Shown here: one piece after another, positions 35,942 through 44,310 of the stretch
Position numbering within the stretch: the first letter of the stretch is position 1
How the letters are laid out: every line of letters begins with the position of its first letter
Notes under the pieces: model-generated
The model's database searches: none
Seen by the model: only the letters and a program-made list of their open reading frames with translations
What the model was told of the DNA's origin: nothing
Source: Mycobacterium asiaticum
Lineage (GTDB): Bacteria > Actinomycetota > Actinomycetes > Mycobacteriales > Mycobacteriaceae
Direction: 5' to 3'
NCBI RefSeq assembly: GCF_001673315.1
Contig: NZ_LZLQ01000023.1
Coordinates: 29,224 to 93,223, forward strand
DNA: 64,000 bases
Translations under genes and position numbers: made by a program

Positions 35942-36676
35942 TCAGCCGATCGCAGTGCCGAAGAGGTGGCCTACTTCGTAGGTGAACGCCAAACCAGCGC
36001 CACCACCGAGAACCACCCGCAGCACCGCGCGGCGCACGCTGCTCCCGCCGAGGCGGGCGCTCAGTGCCCCGGCTACGCCCAGGGCAAGCAACACCGCGGC
36101 GAACGTCACCGGCACCCGCCAGGTGGGAGTTGGCAGCAGAATCGCCATCAGTGGCAACAGTGCTCCGGCGATGAAAGAAATGGCTGACGAGGCCGCGGCA
36201 TGCCACGGATTAGCCAGGTCGTCGGGATCGAGCTTCAACTCGACTTCGGCATGTGCGGCGAAGGCGTCATGAGCAGTCAACTCCGTCGCCACCTGAGCGG
36301 CGGTCTCAGGCGAGAGGCCCTTGCCCCGAAGGATGTTGGTGAGCTCGGTCAGTTCGGTGTCGGGAGTGTGGCGAAGTTCGTAGCGCTCCTTGGTGAGCAG
36401 AGCTTGCTCACTGTCGCGCTGGCTGGACACCGAAACGTATTCGCCCAGCGCCATCGACACCGCGCCGGCGACCAGGCCTGCGATTCCGGCGGTGAAGATC
36501 GGGCCCCGCTGGCCAGTGGCCCCGGCAACACCGACGACGATGCCGGCAACGGACACAATTCCGTCGTTTGCTCCGAGCACCGCTGCCCGCAACCAATTCA
36601 GCCGGCCCTTTGCGCCTTCAGAGTGCGGCTCGTCCGGATGCGCAGCCTTGTCGGGGTCGAGCTGGTCACCAACCAC
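35942..36676 (-). CDS. VIT/CCC1-family iron/manganese transporter
   Basis: 244-residue membrane protein of the VIT1/CCC1 family that moves Fe2+ or Mn2+ out of the cytoplasm. Seen: LNWLRAAVLGANDGIVSVAGIV, the family-defining first helix; AGAVSMALGEYVSVSSQRDSE; an amphipathic acidic/His segment (ATELTAHDAFAAHAEVEL) for metal binding; and three further hydrophobic helices (SFIAGALLPLMAILLP, VTFAAVLLALGVAGALSA, LGGGAGLAFTYEVGHLFG). The start is near 36676 (GTG or ATG context not decisive). It is downstream of the APC permease on the same strand and convergent with mbtH. Confidence 0.88.
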   Translation of the reverse strand: MVGDQLDPDKAAHPDEPHSEGAKGRLNWLRAAVLGANDGIVSVAGIVVGVAGATGQRGPIFTAGIAGLVAGAVSMALGEYVSVSSQRDSEQALLTKERYELRHTPDTELTELTNILRGKGLSPETAAQVATELTAHDAFAAHAEVELKLDPDDLANPWHAAASSAISFIAGALLPLMAILLPTPTWRVPVTFAAVLLALGVAGALSARLGGSSVRRAVLRVVLGGGAGLAFTYEVGHLFGTAIG

Positions 36677-36735
36677 GACGTAGAGCCAACCGCACCGGCC
36701 GGGATTTCGCCAGCAAGCACAGCCTCACCATGACA

Positions 36736-38004
36736 TCAGGCTCGCCACCGCGAGCGAACCCAGAACAGCGTTGCGCCCAACACCAGGACTCCTGCCCCCG
36801 CGATCACCGATGTCAATGGCAACGCGAAAGCCACTACCACGCAACCCAATAGGCCCAACACCGGGACGGCTTTGACTGGCGGGCCTTCGTCGGGCCGCAA
36901 CGTCATCGCGGAAGCGTTCGCGATTGCGTAATAGACCAGTACGGCGAACGAAGAGAATCCGATCGCGCCGCGCAGGTCAACCGTCACCGCGAGCACCGCG
37001 GCTACCGTTCCGACCGCAAGCTCGGCACGGTGTGGCACCCCGAACCGTGGGTGGATCGCGTCAAGCCGACGAGGCAGATTGCCGTCGCGCGCCATCGCCA
37101 AAGTGGTCCGGGACACCCCTAACAACAGCGACAACAACGAGCCCAGGGCGGCCAGCACGGCCCCACCGGCGACAAAGGGCAGCAACCACAAGAATCCGGT
37201 GGCGCGCGCAGCCTCCACCAGCGGTCGCGCTGTCACGGCAAGACGGTTCGGGCCCAACGCAATAAGCACGGCAACCGCCACCGCGGCGTAAACCAGCAAG
37301 GTGATAGCCAAGGCGATCCCGATCGCTCGGGGGATGGTACGAGCCGGATTCCGAACTTCCTCGCCCAGGGTGGCGATACGCGCGTAACCGGCGAACGCGA
37401 AGAACAACAACCCCGCCGACTGCAACACTCCGCCCGCTGACACACCACGAAAGGTAGACAGGTGTGCCAGATCGCCAGTGCGCGAACCGATTACGGCTGC
37501 CACCACTGCGGCCAATACCAGCAGCACCGCCACCACAATGCTCCGCGACAACCACATCGACTTACGCACACCCAGGTAGTTCACCACCGTCAGGACCACG
37601 ACGGCGGCCACCGCCACGACGTGCGCATGGGCGGGCCAGGCGTACCAACCGACCGTCAGCGCCATCGCCGCGCACGACGCTGTTTTGCCGACGACGAACC
37701 CCCACCCCGCCAGGTATCCCCAAAACTCACCGAGTCGTTGCCGGCCGTAAACATACGTGCCACCCGAAGCGGGATACAGCGCCGCCAACCGTGCCGACGA
37801 AGTGGCGTTGCAGTAGGCGACCACCCCGGCTACCGCCAAACCGATCAATAATCCCGCACCGCCAGCCCGCGCCGCAGGCGCCAGCGCCGCAAAAATACCT
37901 GCACCCAGCATCGAGCTCAGGCCGATGATCACCGCGTCGCCGACACCCAGCCTGCGCTGCAACCCGGTTCCGCCCCCAGAGCCTGGAGCATTCTCTGCCG
38001 TCAC
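36736..38004 (-). CDS. APC-superfamily amino acid permease
   Basis: 422-residue integral membrane protein, about 11-12 hydrophobic segments. Seen: GLQRRLGVGDAVIIGLSSML followed by GAGIF (the unwound TM1 substrate motif of APC transporters), LYPASGGTYVYGRQRLGEFW, and the FAGYARIATLGEEVRNPART loop. It resembles M. tuberculosis Rv1999c-type permeases, as I recall. Substrate unknown, probably a cationic or neutral amino acid. It lies between the WS/DGAT gene and the VIT transporter, all on the minus strand. Confidence 0.85.
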   Translation of the reverse strand: MTAENAPGSGGGTGLQRRLGVGDAVIIGLSSMLGAGIFAALAPAARAGGAGLLIGLAVAGVVAYCNATSSARLAALYPASGGTYVYGRQRLGEFWGYLAGWGFVVGKTASCAAMALTVGWYAWPAHAHVVAVAAVVVLTVVNYLGVRKSMWLSRSIVVAVLLVLAAVVAAVIGSRTGDLAHLSTFRGVSAGGVLQSAGLLFFAFAGYARIATLGEEVRNPARTIPRAIGIALAITLLVYAAVAVAVLIALGPNRLAVTARPLVEAARATGFLWLLPFVAGGAVLAALGSLLSLLLGVSRTTLAMARDGNLPRRLDAIHPRFGVPHRAELAVGTVAAVLAVTVDLRGAIGFSSFAVLVYYAIANASAMTLRPDEGPPVKAVPVLGLLGCVVVAFALPLTSVIAGAGVLVLGATLFWVRSRWRA

Positions 38005-38021
38005 GACACCACGTTACGGTT

Positions 38022-39458
38022 TCACCGGGCGGCGGCCATCAGCTCGTCGAAGGCGTGATCCATGCACTCTGCGTATCTGGCCGGATCGGGAAGGGCGTCG
38101 CGGTCGGCCGTCGCGCTGATGGACAAGGTTCCGTCATAGCTTGCGACCACGTGGCACAGGTTCAAGCCGCCGATCAGCGGACCGAGGCCGGCCGCACGCA
38201 ACAGGCGGGCACCGTGAAAGAAGATCGGCACGGTGGGGCCCGGCACATTGGTGACGGTGGTGTTGGCGACGGTCGGACCAGAGAAGGGAAGCACGCTCGC
38301 GGCTTTGGCGGTCACCCCAAGCAGAGCCGTCGGCAACGTCGCCACCAGCTCCAGCACCTGGGTTCTGCTGGAATGCTCAGTCTCCGAACGGCTTTCAGCT
38401 GTCGATGCGGCGATCGCGGCGAGTCTTTCCAGCGGATCAGCGACGTCGGTGCCGAGTCCCTGCAGCCGGCCGAACAACATGTTCCCTTTGCCGCTCTCGT
38501 CACCGGCGTCGCGCAGCGATATCGGGCACGCCGCAACAAGTGGTTCGTCGGGCAACTCGCCGTGCCCGTCCAGATACTCGCGGAGCGCACCGCCGACGTA
38601 TGCCAACGCCACATCGTTGATGGTCGAACCGGGCACACACGCCTTGATCTTCTTGAAGTCCGCCAGATCGTGGAACCTGGCCTCGAACACCCGGTGCGGC
38701 GACACCGTCTGGTTGAAGCGGGTCTTCGGCGGAAACGACGGCCTGCTGCCGTCGGCAACGCTGCTCACCAGTCCGCCGACCACCTTGCCCGGCATGCCCC
38801 ACAGACTGCGGACGATCTTCGGTGCACTCGATACCACGACTCGGCCGGCCCGCAGCGGATAAAGCGCGGCGTTGACGGCCGTGCGGGACAACAGTTCCGA
38901 GGTCGAAGGGAGCGCTGCCGGCTGCCACGGCAGGTCCGGTGCCGTGGGCCGCGGACTGTCCGCGGCAAGGTCGTGCAGCGCCGCGATCATCTGCACGCTG
39001 GCCATACCGTCGACCGCGCAGTGGTGCAGCTTCAGCGCCATCGCGAACGAGCCTTTCGGCACGCCGGGGACGGCGTTGAGGCCCTCGATGACGGTGATCT
39101 CCCACGGCGGGCGGCGCAGGTCGATCTGCCGGGCGTGCAGTCGCGCCACCTGAATGCACAGCTGCCGCCAGTCGCCAGGCTGGGGTAACCCGATATGGCG
39201 AACGTGATATTCGAGATCGAAATTCGGGTCGTCGACCCAGTAGGGCATGTGCAGCCCACCCGGCAACTCCGTCAGCCTCCGGCGGAAGACCTCGGCGAGG
39301 TGCAACCGCGCGTCGAGTTCCTCGAGAATCCCTTTGAAGGTCACCCGGCCGCCCGGGGCGGTCGACGGGTCATAAATCAACAGCATCTGAATCTGTAGCG
39401 GCGTCGCCGGACCCTCGGCACGCAGCATCATGTCGTCGCTCCAACTCAACTGCTGCAC
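38022..39458 (-). CDS. Wax ester synthase/diacylglycerol acyltransferase (WS/DGAT)
   Basis: 478-residue acyl-CoA-dependent acyltransferase for triacylglycerol or wax ester synthesis. Seen: N-terminal QQLSWSDDMMLRAEGPATPL, catalytic HHCAVDG (HHxxxDG, residues about 145-151), FNQTVSPHRVFEARFHDLAD, KACVPGSTINDVALAYVGGA, TVANTTVTNVPGPTVPIFF, and a final NLCHVVASYDGTLSISATAD. GTG 39458 has a strong AGGAGG 6-7 bases upstream and gives the family's usual length; longer starts to 39530 lack this. A 30-bp imperfect palindrome lies just upstream. Several paralogues exist in each mycobacterium and this one is not assigned. Confidence 0.9.
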   Translation of the reverse strand: MQQLSWSDDMMLRAEGPATPLQIQMLLIYDPSTAPGGRVTFKGILEELDARLHLAEVFRRRLTELPGGLHMPYWVDDPNFDLEYHVRHIGLPQPGDWRQLCIQVARLHARQIDLRRPPWEITVIEGLNAVPGVPKGSFAMALKLHHCAVDGMASVQMIAALHDLAADSPRPTAPDLPWQPAALPSTSELLSRTAVNAALYPLRAGRVVVSSAPKIVRSLWGMPGKVVGGLVSSVADGSRPSFPPKTRFNQTVSPHRVFEARFHDLADFKKIKACVPGSTINDVALAYVGGALREYLDGHGELPDEPLVAACPISLRDAGDESGKGNMLFGRLQGLGTDVADPLERLAAIAASTAESRSETEHSSRTQVLELVATLPTALLGVTAKAASVLPFSGPTVANTTVTNVPGPTVPIFFHGARLLRAAGLGPLIGGLNLCHVVASYDGTLSISATADRDALPDPARYAECMDHAFDELMAAAR

Positions 39459-39480
39459 CGACTGCCTCCTTCGAGACACT

Positions 39481-39510
39481 TTGGTTGGCGATTCTCGCGT
39501 TCGCAACCAA
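39481..39510. promoter_or_regulatory. 30-bp imperfect palindrome upstream of WS/DGAT
   Basis: TTGGTTG at 39481-39487 is mirrored by CAACCAA at 39504-39510, with partial symmetry (GCGA/TTCGC) inside. It lies 23 bases before the GTG of the acyltransferase, where a repressor would block transcription or translation. TetR-type regulators often bind sites of this shape; the regulator is unknown. Confidence 0.4.
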
Positions 39511-40085
39511 TACTGCTGCATCGTTGGCACCGATGCGCAACAGTCGGCCAGCAGTCAACGTCGTGCCGGACGACGCCGCGAAAGATTTTCACCTCCAACG
39601 CGTTACCAGAGCCGAGATACAGACGCGGCTGACGACGTCGGTGTCCGGACCGGCGCCGACGACGAACTACAAAGGAGCCAGATCCGATCCGGTCATCGAG
39701 ACGAATAGCGTTGGGATGCAACGGCTATTGCCGTTCGGTCCTCCGATAAGCAGGCGGGGCCGGTGGCGTCGCGACCGGTAGAATTCCTACCGCTGAGGTT
39801 ACCGCTCTTCACCGCCCTGCGCCGGGATGGCGAGCAGCCGCGAATGCGCCTGCACAGCGCAGGTCATCGGGGGAGTTCACCACCTATTCATCTTCGGTAG
39901 AAGCGGCGCGTTCATCTTCGCAGAGAAGCGCGCGCCGCCGCTGGCTACAAGCGCGCGCCTATTTCTCACCTCAACCATTAGCCTTATGCCTGGCACGCCA
40001 CCGCGCACTCGTGTCCGACATGGTAAGTCGGAGATGCAGACGCTTCGGATCGGTTAGCCGCGGAAGGCGGGTGAAGGAGTAGGCG
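39511..40085. other. Intergenic region, no gene recognised
   Basis: About 575 bases between the divergent WS/DGAT and pknE genes. Short open frames here have no recognisable protein character. It contains a one-mismatch KstR-like sequence (TCCAACGCGTTACC at 39594-39607) that I do not consider reliable, and a good Shine-Dalgarno (GAAGGAG) for pknE at its end. Confidence 0.6.
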
Positions 40086-41912
40086 ATGGGTGACACGACC
40101 GAGGGTTCGCGGGAAGGCACGCAATTCGGCCCTTATCTGTTGCGTCGCCTGGTCGGCCGCGGCGGCATGGGGGACGTCTACGAGGCCGAAGACACCGTGC
40201 GTGAGCGGGTCGTCGCGCTGAAGCTGATGTCCGAAACTCTGTCGCTGGACCCTGTCTTCCGCGCCAGAATGCAGCGCGAGGCCCGCACCGCCGGACGGCT
40301 GCAGGAACCCCACGTCGTACCCATCCACGACTACGGCGAGATCGACGGCCAGTTGTACGTGGACATGCGCCTCATCGACGGCAAGGACCTGGCCGCCCTG
40401 CTGCGGCGTTATGGCCCGCTCACCCCACCGCGTGCCGTGGCGGTGGTGCGCCAGATCGGCTCTGCGCTCGACGCAGCACACGCTGCCGGGGTGACCCACC
40501 GTGATGTCAAACCGGAGAACATCCTGGTCAGCAAGGACGACTTCGCCTACCTCGTCGACTTCGGCATTGCCAGTGCCGGTACCGACGAGAAGCTCACCCA
40601 ACTCGGCAGCACAGTCGGCACGCTCTACTACATGGCCCCGGAGCGCTTCGGCAAGTCCGAAGTCACCTACCGCGCCGACATCTATGCCTTGGCCTGTGTC
40701 TTGTACGAGTGCCTGGTCGGCACCCCGCCTTACCGTGGTGACCAACTTGCCGTCATGGGCGCCCACTTGAGCCAGCCAGTCCCGCAGCCCAGCGTCGCGC
40801 GGCCGGGCATTCCGCTCGCCTTCGATGAGGTGATCGCACGCGGGATGGCCAAGGATCCGGCCGACCGCTATCCCACCTGCAGCGACCTGTCGGCAGCGGC
40901 GTACGCCGCGCTGGCCACGCCTGACCAGGACCGCGCCAGCGACATACTGGAGCGCAGCCAGGCTGGGCAACTGCCGCCGTCGTTACCCAACCAGTCGTTT
41001 GACGGATTCGCGCCGAGGCCGGGTGTGCAGGGTTCGATGTGGTCCACCCCGGCCTCGTTCGCGGCCACGCCGCCCGGCGGGCCCCATCCCGCACCCACCG
41101 GACCACCCCCGGCGCACTGGGCTGGTACCCACGGGTGGGGCAGCGGCCCGGCGGGCGCCACCGGCGCGCCGCAGTGGGGTCAGCAGTCGGCCCGCCCCAC
41201 CGGGTTGCTGCGTAAACCGTGGTTGTGGGCGGGGCTGGCAATCGCAGTCATCGTCGCAGTGGTGGCCGGCGTGATCATCGGCTTCTCGCCACGCCGTTCA
41301 CCGACAGCGCAACCATCCAAGTCTTCCGCACCCGCACCCGCCGCGGACGCGGTCACGCTCAACGTTCTCGACGACGGTGTGTTCGTCGGCAGTTCGGCGG
41401 CGGTCGCGACAATCGATGTCTTCAATGAACCGATCTGCCCACCGTGCGGTGCCTTCGTCAGGTCCTATGCCGGTGATATCGACGCCGCGGTGGCCAACAA
41501 GAAACTCGGCGTGCGCTACCACCTGTTGAACTTCCTCGACGAGCGGTCGCACACCCAGAATTACTCGACCCGTGCCGTAGCAGCTTCGTATTGTATTGCG
41601 GGACAGAACGACTCGAAGATCTATACCAATTTCTATTCCGCTCTGTTCGGCAGCGACTTTCAGCCGCAGGAAGGCGCGGCGTCCGATCGCACCGACGCCG
41701 AACTGGCTCGCTTAGCGCAATCCGTCGGGGCGAACACCGACGCGACCAACTGCATCAAGTCGCGAATGGACCTCGGCACCGCGCAAATCAAGGCGAACAA
41801 TTCCAGCGCGACGTTGGCCGGGTTCAATGCCAACGGCACACCCTTCGTGTGGGACGGCACCGGTGGGGTGGATCTTCAAAACCCGAACTGGCTGACGAAA
41901 TTGATCGGCTGA
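40086..41912 (+). CDS. pknE: Receptor Ser/Thr protein kinase PknE with DsbG-like sensor domain
   Basis: 608-residue transmembrane kinase. Seen: glycine loop GRGGMGDVYEAED with Lys46, HRDVKPEN (catalytic Asp140), DFGIAS (158-160), activation loop LTQLGSTVGTLYYMAPE with two Thr and a Ser; Pro/Gly-rich juxtamembrane linker (about 295-375); TM helix WLWAGLAIAVIVAVVAGVII (380-399); extracytoplasmic thioredoxin-like domain with active-site CPPC at 451-454, followed by YHLLNFLDERSHTQNYSTRA. Closely matches remembered M. tuberculosis PknE (Rv1743, 566 residues), but the linker is longer. It is thought to sense redox or nitrosative stress. The SRPBCC gene follows after 13 bases. Confidence 0.95.
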   Translation: MGDTTEGSREGTQFGPYLLRRLVGRGGMGDVYEAEDTVRERVVALKLMSETLSLDPVFRARMQREARTAGRLQEPHVVPIHDYGEIDGQLYVDMRLIDGKDLAALLRRYGPLTPPRAVAVVRQIGSALDAAHAAGVTHRDVKPENILVSKDDFAYLVDFGIASAGTDEKLTQLGSTVGTLYYMAPERFGKSEVTYRADIYALACVLYECLVGTPPYRGDQLAVMGAHLSQPVPQPSVARPGIPLAFDEVIARGMAKDPADRYPTCSDLSAAAYAALATPDQDRASDILERSQAGQLPPSLPNQSFDGFAPRPGVQGSMWSTPASFAATPPGGPHPAPTGPPPAHWAGTHGWGSGPAGATGAPQWGQQSARPTGLLRKPWLWAGLAIAVIVAVVAGVIIGFSPRRSPTAQPSKSSAPAPAADAVTLNVLDDGVFVGSSAAVATIDVFNEPICPPCGAFVRSYAGDIDAAVANKKLGVRYHLLNFLDERSHTQNYSTRAVAASYCIAGQNDSKIYTNFYSALFGSDFQPQEGAASDRTDAELARLAQSVGANTDATNCIKSRMDLGTAQIKANNSSATLAGFNANGTPFVWDGTGGVDLQNPNWLTKLIG

Positions 41913-41925
41913 ACGGCGAGGACTG

Positions 41926-42420
41926 ATGACCGAACGCATCGAGATTGAGCGCACCATCGCCGCCCCGGCCGCTGACGTATTCGCGGTTCTCTGCGACCCG
42001 CAAGGCCACGTGGCAATCGATTCGTCGGGGATGCTGCAAGCCGCCGAGGGCGATTCGGTGACGGCGGTCGGCGATACCTTTGTGGTCCACATGGATCGCG
42101 AAGCGCTGAACGACTTTCCGCAACTAGGCAAGTACGACGTCACAGTCGAGATCACGGAGTTCGAACGCGACCGGTTGATCGCATGGACGATCCTGGGCCA
42201 GATCCGGCCGCAGATCGGTCATGTCTATGGCTACCGGCTCGAGCCGGCCGATCCCGACCAGCCGGAGGCGGCCACCGTGGTCACGTCGTTCTATGACTGG
42301 TCGAACATCGACGCGACCTGGCGCGAGGCAGGCATCTTTCCGGTCATTTCCGAAGGTGCGTTGCGAGCTACGCTCGGGGTCCTGGACCGGACCGTGCGCC
42401 GCGGTTATCCACGGGGATAG
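41926..42420 (+). CDS. SRPBCC (START-like) family protein
   Basis: 164-residue lipid- or polyketide-binding fold protein. Seen: the family start RIEIERTIAAPAADVFAVLC, FVVHMDREALNDFPQLGKYD, VEITEFERDRLIAW and an amphipathic C-terminal helix (EGALRATLGVLDRTVRR). Such proteins bind hydrophobic ligands or act as cyclases; no catalytic residue can be assigned. It starts 13 bases after pknE and is probably cotranscribed, so it could be a substrate or partner, which is inference only. Confidence 0.8.
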   Translation: MTERIEIERTIAAPAADVFAVLCDPQGHVAIDSSGMLQAAEGDSVTAVGDTFVVHMDREALNDFPQLGKYDVTVEITEFERDRLIAWTILGQIRPQIGHVYGYRLEPADPDQPEAATVVTSFYDWSNIDATWREAGIFPVISEGALRATLGVLDRTVRRGYPRG

Positions 42421-42457
42421 CAAGCAGTCGATCTCGCGTTCTGAGCATGGCCGAGTT

Positions 42458-42520
42458 GGTCCGAGACGGTCCGAGACGTCTGGGTTGGTCCAAGCGAGAC
42501 GGTCCGAGACGGTCCGAGAC
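42458..42520 (+). repeat. Direct repeats of GGTCCGAGAC
   Basis: Exact 10-bp copies at 42458, 42468, 42501 and 42511, with a diverged copy between them (42487-42500). They lie between the SRPBCC gene and the most likely start of the acyltransferase gene, so they are probably non-coding leader DNA. Confidence 0.7.
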
Positions 42521-42569
42521 GGGTAGTACTACTCATCCAGCACTGCGCATGCATAGGCATGCTGGTGGA

Positions 42570-43922
42570 ATGCCATCCGCTACCTCCCAGTCCACTCGTG
42601 TGTCCTGTCCGCCTGGGTCCGGCGCTGCTGCTGAACGCACGCGCGACCGTGCCGTCGACGTCGCACGACTGACCGCCCTGGTCGTCGTGATGTTCGGACA
42701 CTGTGCGCTGCTGCTCGGCACCATTGATGCCGACGGCGTGCGGATCAGCAATCTGCTCGGCGCCATTCCGGCGATTGCCCCGGTGACGTGGGTTGTCCAG
42801 GTGATGCCGCTGTTCTTTCTCGCCGGCGGCGCCGCCGGCGCCTACGGCTGGCATCAGGGCACCGCGTGGGGTTCGTGGCTGTTCGCCCGCACGCAGCGGC
42901 TGTGCCGGCCGGTGTTCTGGTACCTCGCGGCGTGGACAGCCGCCCTCCTGGTGGTGCGCGTGACGGTCGGGGAAGAGTCCGCGGCCGACCTCGGTCGGGA
43001 AAGTGTGGCACTGCTGTGGTTTCTCGGTGTCTACCTGGTAGTGCTTGCGTTCGTGCCGCTGCTGACCAGATTGCGCACGGATCGGATGGTCGCCGTGACG
43101 GTGACCGGCCTGCTCAGCGCCGCCGCTGCCGTTGACGCCATCCGGTTCGCCGTCGGCACACCAGCGTCCGGGGTTGCCAACTTCTTGATCGTGTGGCTGA
43201 TTCCGATGGTGATCGGCGTCGCCTACGCGCGGCAGCTGATCGGTGTTCGCGCCGCGCTCGTGGCCGCGGTCGCTGCATTCGCAGCGCAGACGATGCTGGC
43301 TGTGACTGGAATATACGAGGTTTCGCTGGTGGTGACCGGCGTCGAGCGGATGTCCAACGTGTCGCCGCCGACGTTGCTGCTGGCGCTGCATTGCACCTGG
43401 ATGTCGTGCGCATTCGTGGTGGCCGCAGCCCCGATCCGGCGCTGGGCGGCGCGGCCGCGTGTCTGGCGGGCGGTAGCGGTGGGCAATGGGGGAGCCATGA
43501 CGCTCTACCTGTGGCACATTCCCGCCATTGCCTTCGCCGCGGTCGGCTTGCACGCGGCCGGTCTGGACGCCTATGACGTGCACGCGCCGGGATTCTGGGG
43601 GCTGCTGGGCCTACGGGCGGTGGTGTTCGCCGTCGTGATGGCGGGCATGTTCAGGTTGCTGTCACCGCTCGAGCACCGACGCCTGCCCTGGTGGGACGGG
43701 CCAATCCGGTCTGGCCGCACCAGAGCCACGATCGCCGGTGTCCTGGTCTGTGTTGCCGGCGTCGCGCTGGTATTGCTCGCCAAGAACGGGATGACCGGTG
43801 TCGGCGGGTGGACGGCGTTGGGTTGCTTCCTGGCGGCTGCGATCAGTGCCCGGGTGGCGGTGAGCGGCGCGCCATCCGCGACTCCGGTGCAGCCCAGTCG
43901 GTCGACACCTTCCGGTGCTTGA
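42570..43922 (+). CDS. Acyltransferase-3-family integral membrane protein
   Basis: About 450 residues with ten or so hydrophobic helices and the acyltransferase-3 pattern: RDRAVDVARLTALVVVMFGH (first helix with conserved Arg/Asp and His), VMPLFFLAGGAAGAYGW, and later GNGGAMTLYLWHIPAIAFAA. Relatives O-acylate envelope sugars or lipids. The start is uncertain: ATG 42570 avoids the 10-bp repeats; ATG 42549 and ATG 42447 are in frame. The 3' end overlaps the convergent SnoaL-like gene by 80 bases. Confidence 0.8.
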   Translation: MPSATSQSTRVSCPPGSGAAAERTRDRAVDVARLTALVVVMFGHCALLLGTIDADGVRISNLLGAIPAIAPVTWVVQVMPLFFLAGGAAGAYGWHQGTAWGSWLFARTQRLCRPVFWYLAAWTAALLVVRVTVGEESAADLGRESVALLWFLGVYLVVLAFVPLLTRLRTDRMVAVTVTGLLSAAAAVDAIRFAVGTPASGVANFLIVWLIPMVIGVAYARQLIGVRAALVAAVAAFAAQTMLAVTGIYEVSLVVTGVERMSNVSPPTLLLALHCTWMSCAFVVAAAPIRRWAARPRVWRAVAVGNGGAMTLYLWHIPAIAFAAVGLHAAGLDAYDVHAPGFWGLLGLRAVVFAVVMAGMFRLLSPLEHRRLPWWDGPIRSGRTRATIAGVLVCVAGVALVLLAKNGMTGVGGWTALGCFLAAAISARVAVSGAPSATPVQPSRSTPSGA

Positions 43923-44298
43923 TCCGCCAGGTATCGGCGTCGGGCACCAGGACGTCGCGGTAGCGACCGAAATGATCCAGTCCGATATGGGTCAACACGG
44001 TGAAGTACGAGGAGACCGAGGCCCGCTCCGGTGACACGCCGGTGAACACCACGTTGGCCACGTTGTGGCGGACGACGGGATTGACATCGGTGCCGGCTGC
44101 GACGCTGCCGGTCAGCCCGCGCAGGAAGCCCGCGATCTCGGATCGGCCGCGCAGCGTTTGCCCGCCACGGATCTCGAGGACACCGTCCGCGCAGAACGTC
44201 GCAGCAAGCTCATCGGCCAGGCCGGCATCACCCGACCAGTTGTAGGTTGCGAGAGTATCCCGAATCTGCTCGCGCGCAACGAGTTCCCAGATCTCCAC
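43843..44298 (-). CDS. SnoaL-like/NTF2-fold protein
   Basis: 151-residue cone-fold protein of the SnoaL_4 group, which includes polyketide cyclases, steroid delta-isomerase relatives and dioxygenase beta-like subunits. Seen: REQIRDTLATYNWSGDAGLA, ATFCADGVLEIRGGQTLRGR, VRHNVANVVF and the last strand TWRIKHRKVSTDW. The putative active site is not decidable. It is the third gene of a minus-strand set (DUF1295, FAD oxidoreductase, this), 12 bases after the oxidoreductase, downstream of a KstR-like site. Confidence 0.78.
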   Translation of the reverse strand: MEIWELVAREQIRDTLATYNWSGDAGLADELAATFCADGVLEIRGGQTLRGRSEIAGFLRGLTGSVAAGTDVNPVVRHNVANVVFTGVSPERASVSSYFTVLTHIGLDHFGRYRDVLVPDADTWRIKHRKVSTDWAAPESRMARRSPPPGH

Positions 44299-44310
44299 CG
44301 CCGTGCCTCC

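Noticed and set aside
39594..39607. KstR-like site TCCAACGCGTTACC between WS/DGAT and pknE
   Set aside because: One fixed position is wrong and single-mismatch matches are expected by chance in a window of this size.
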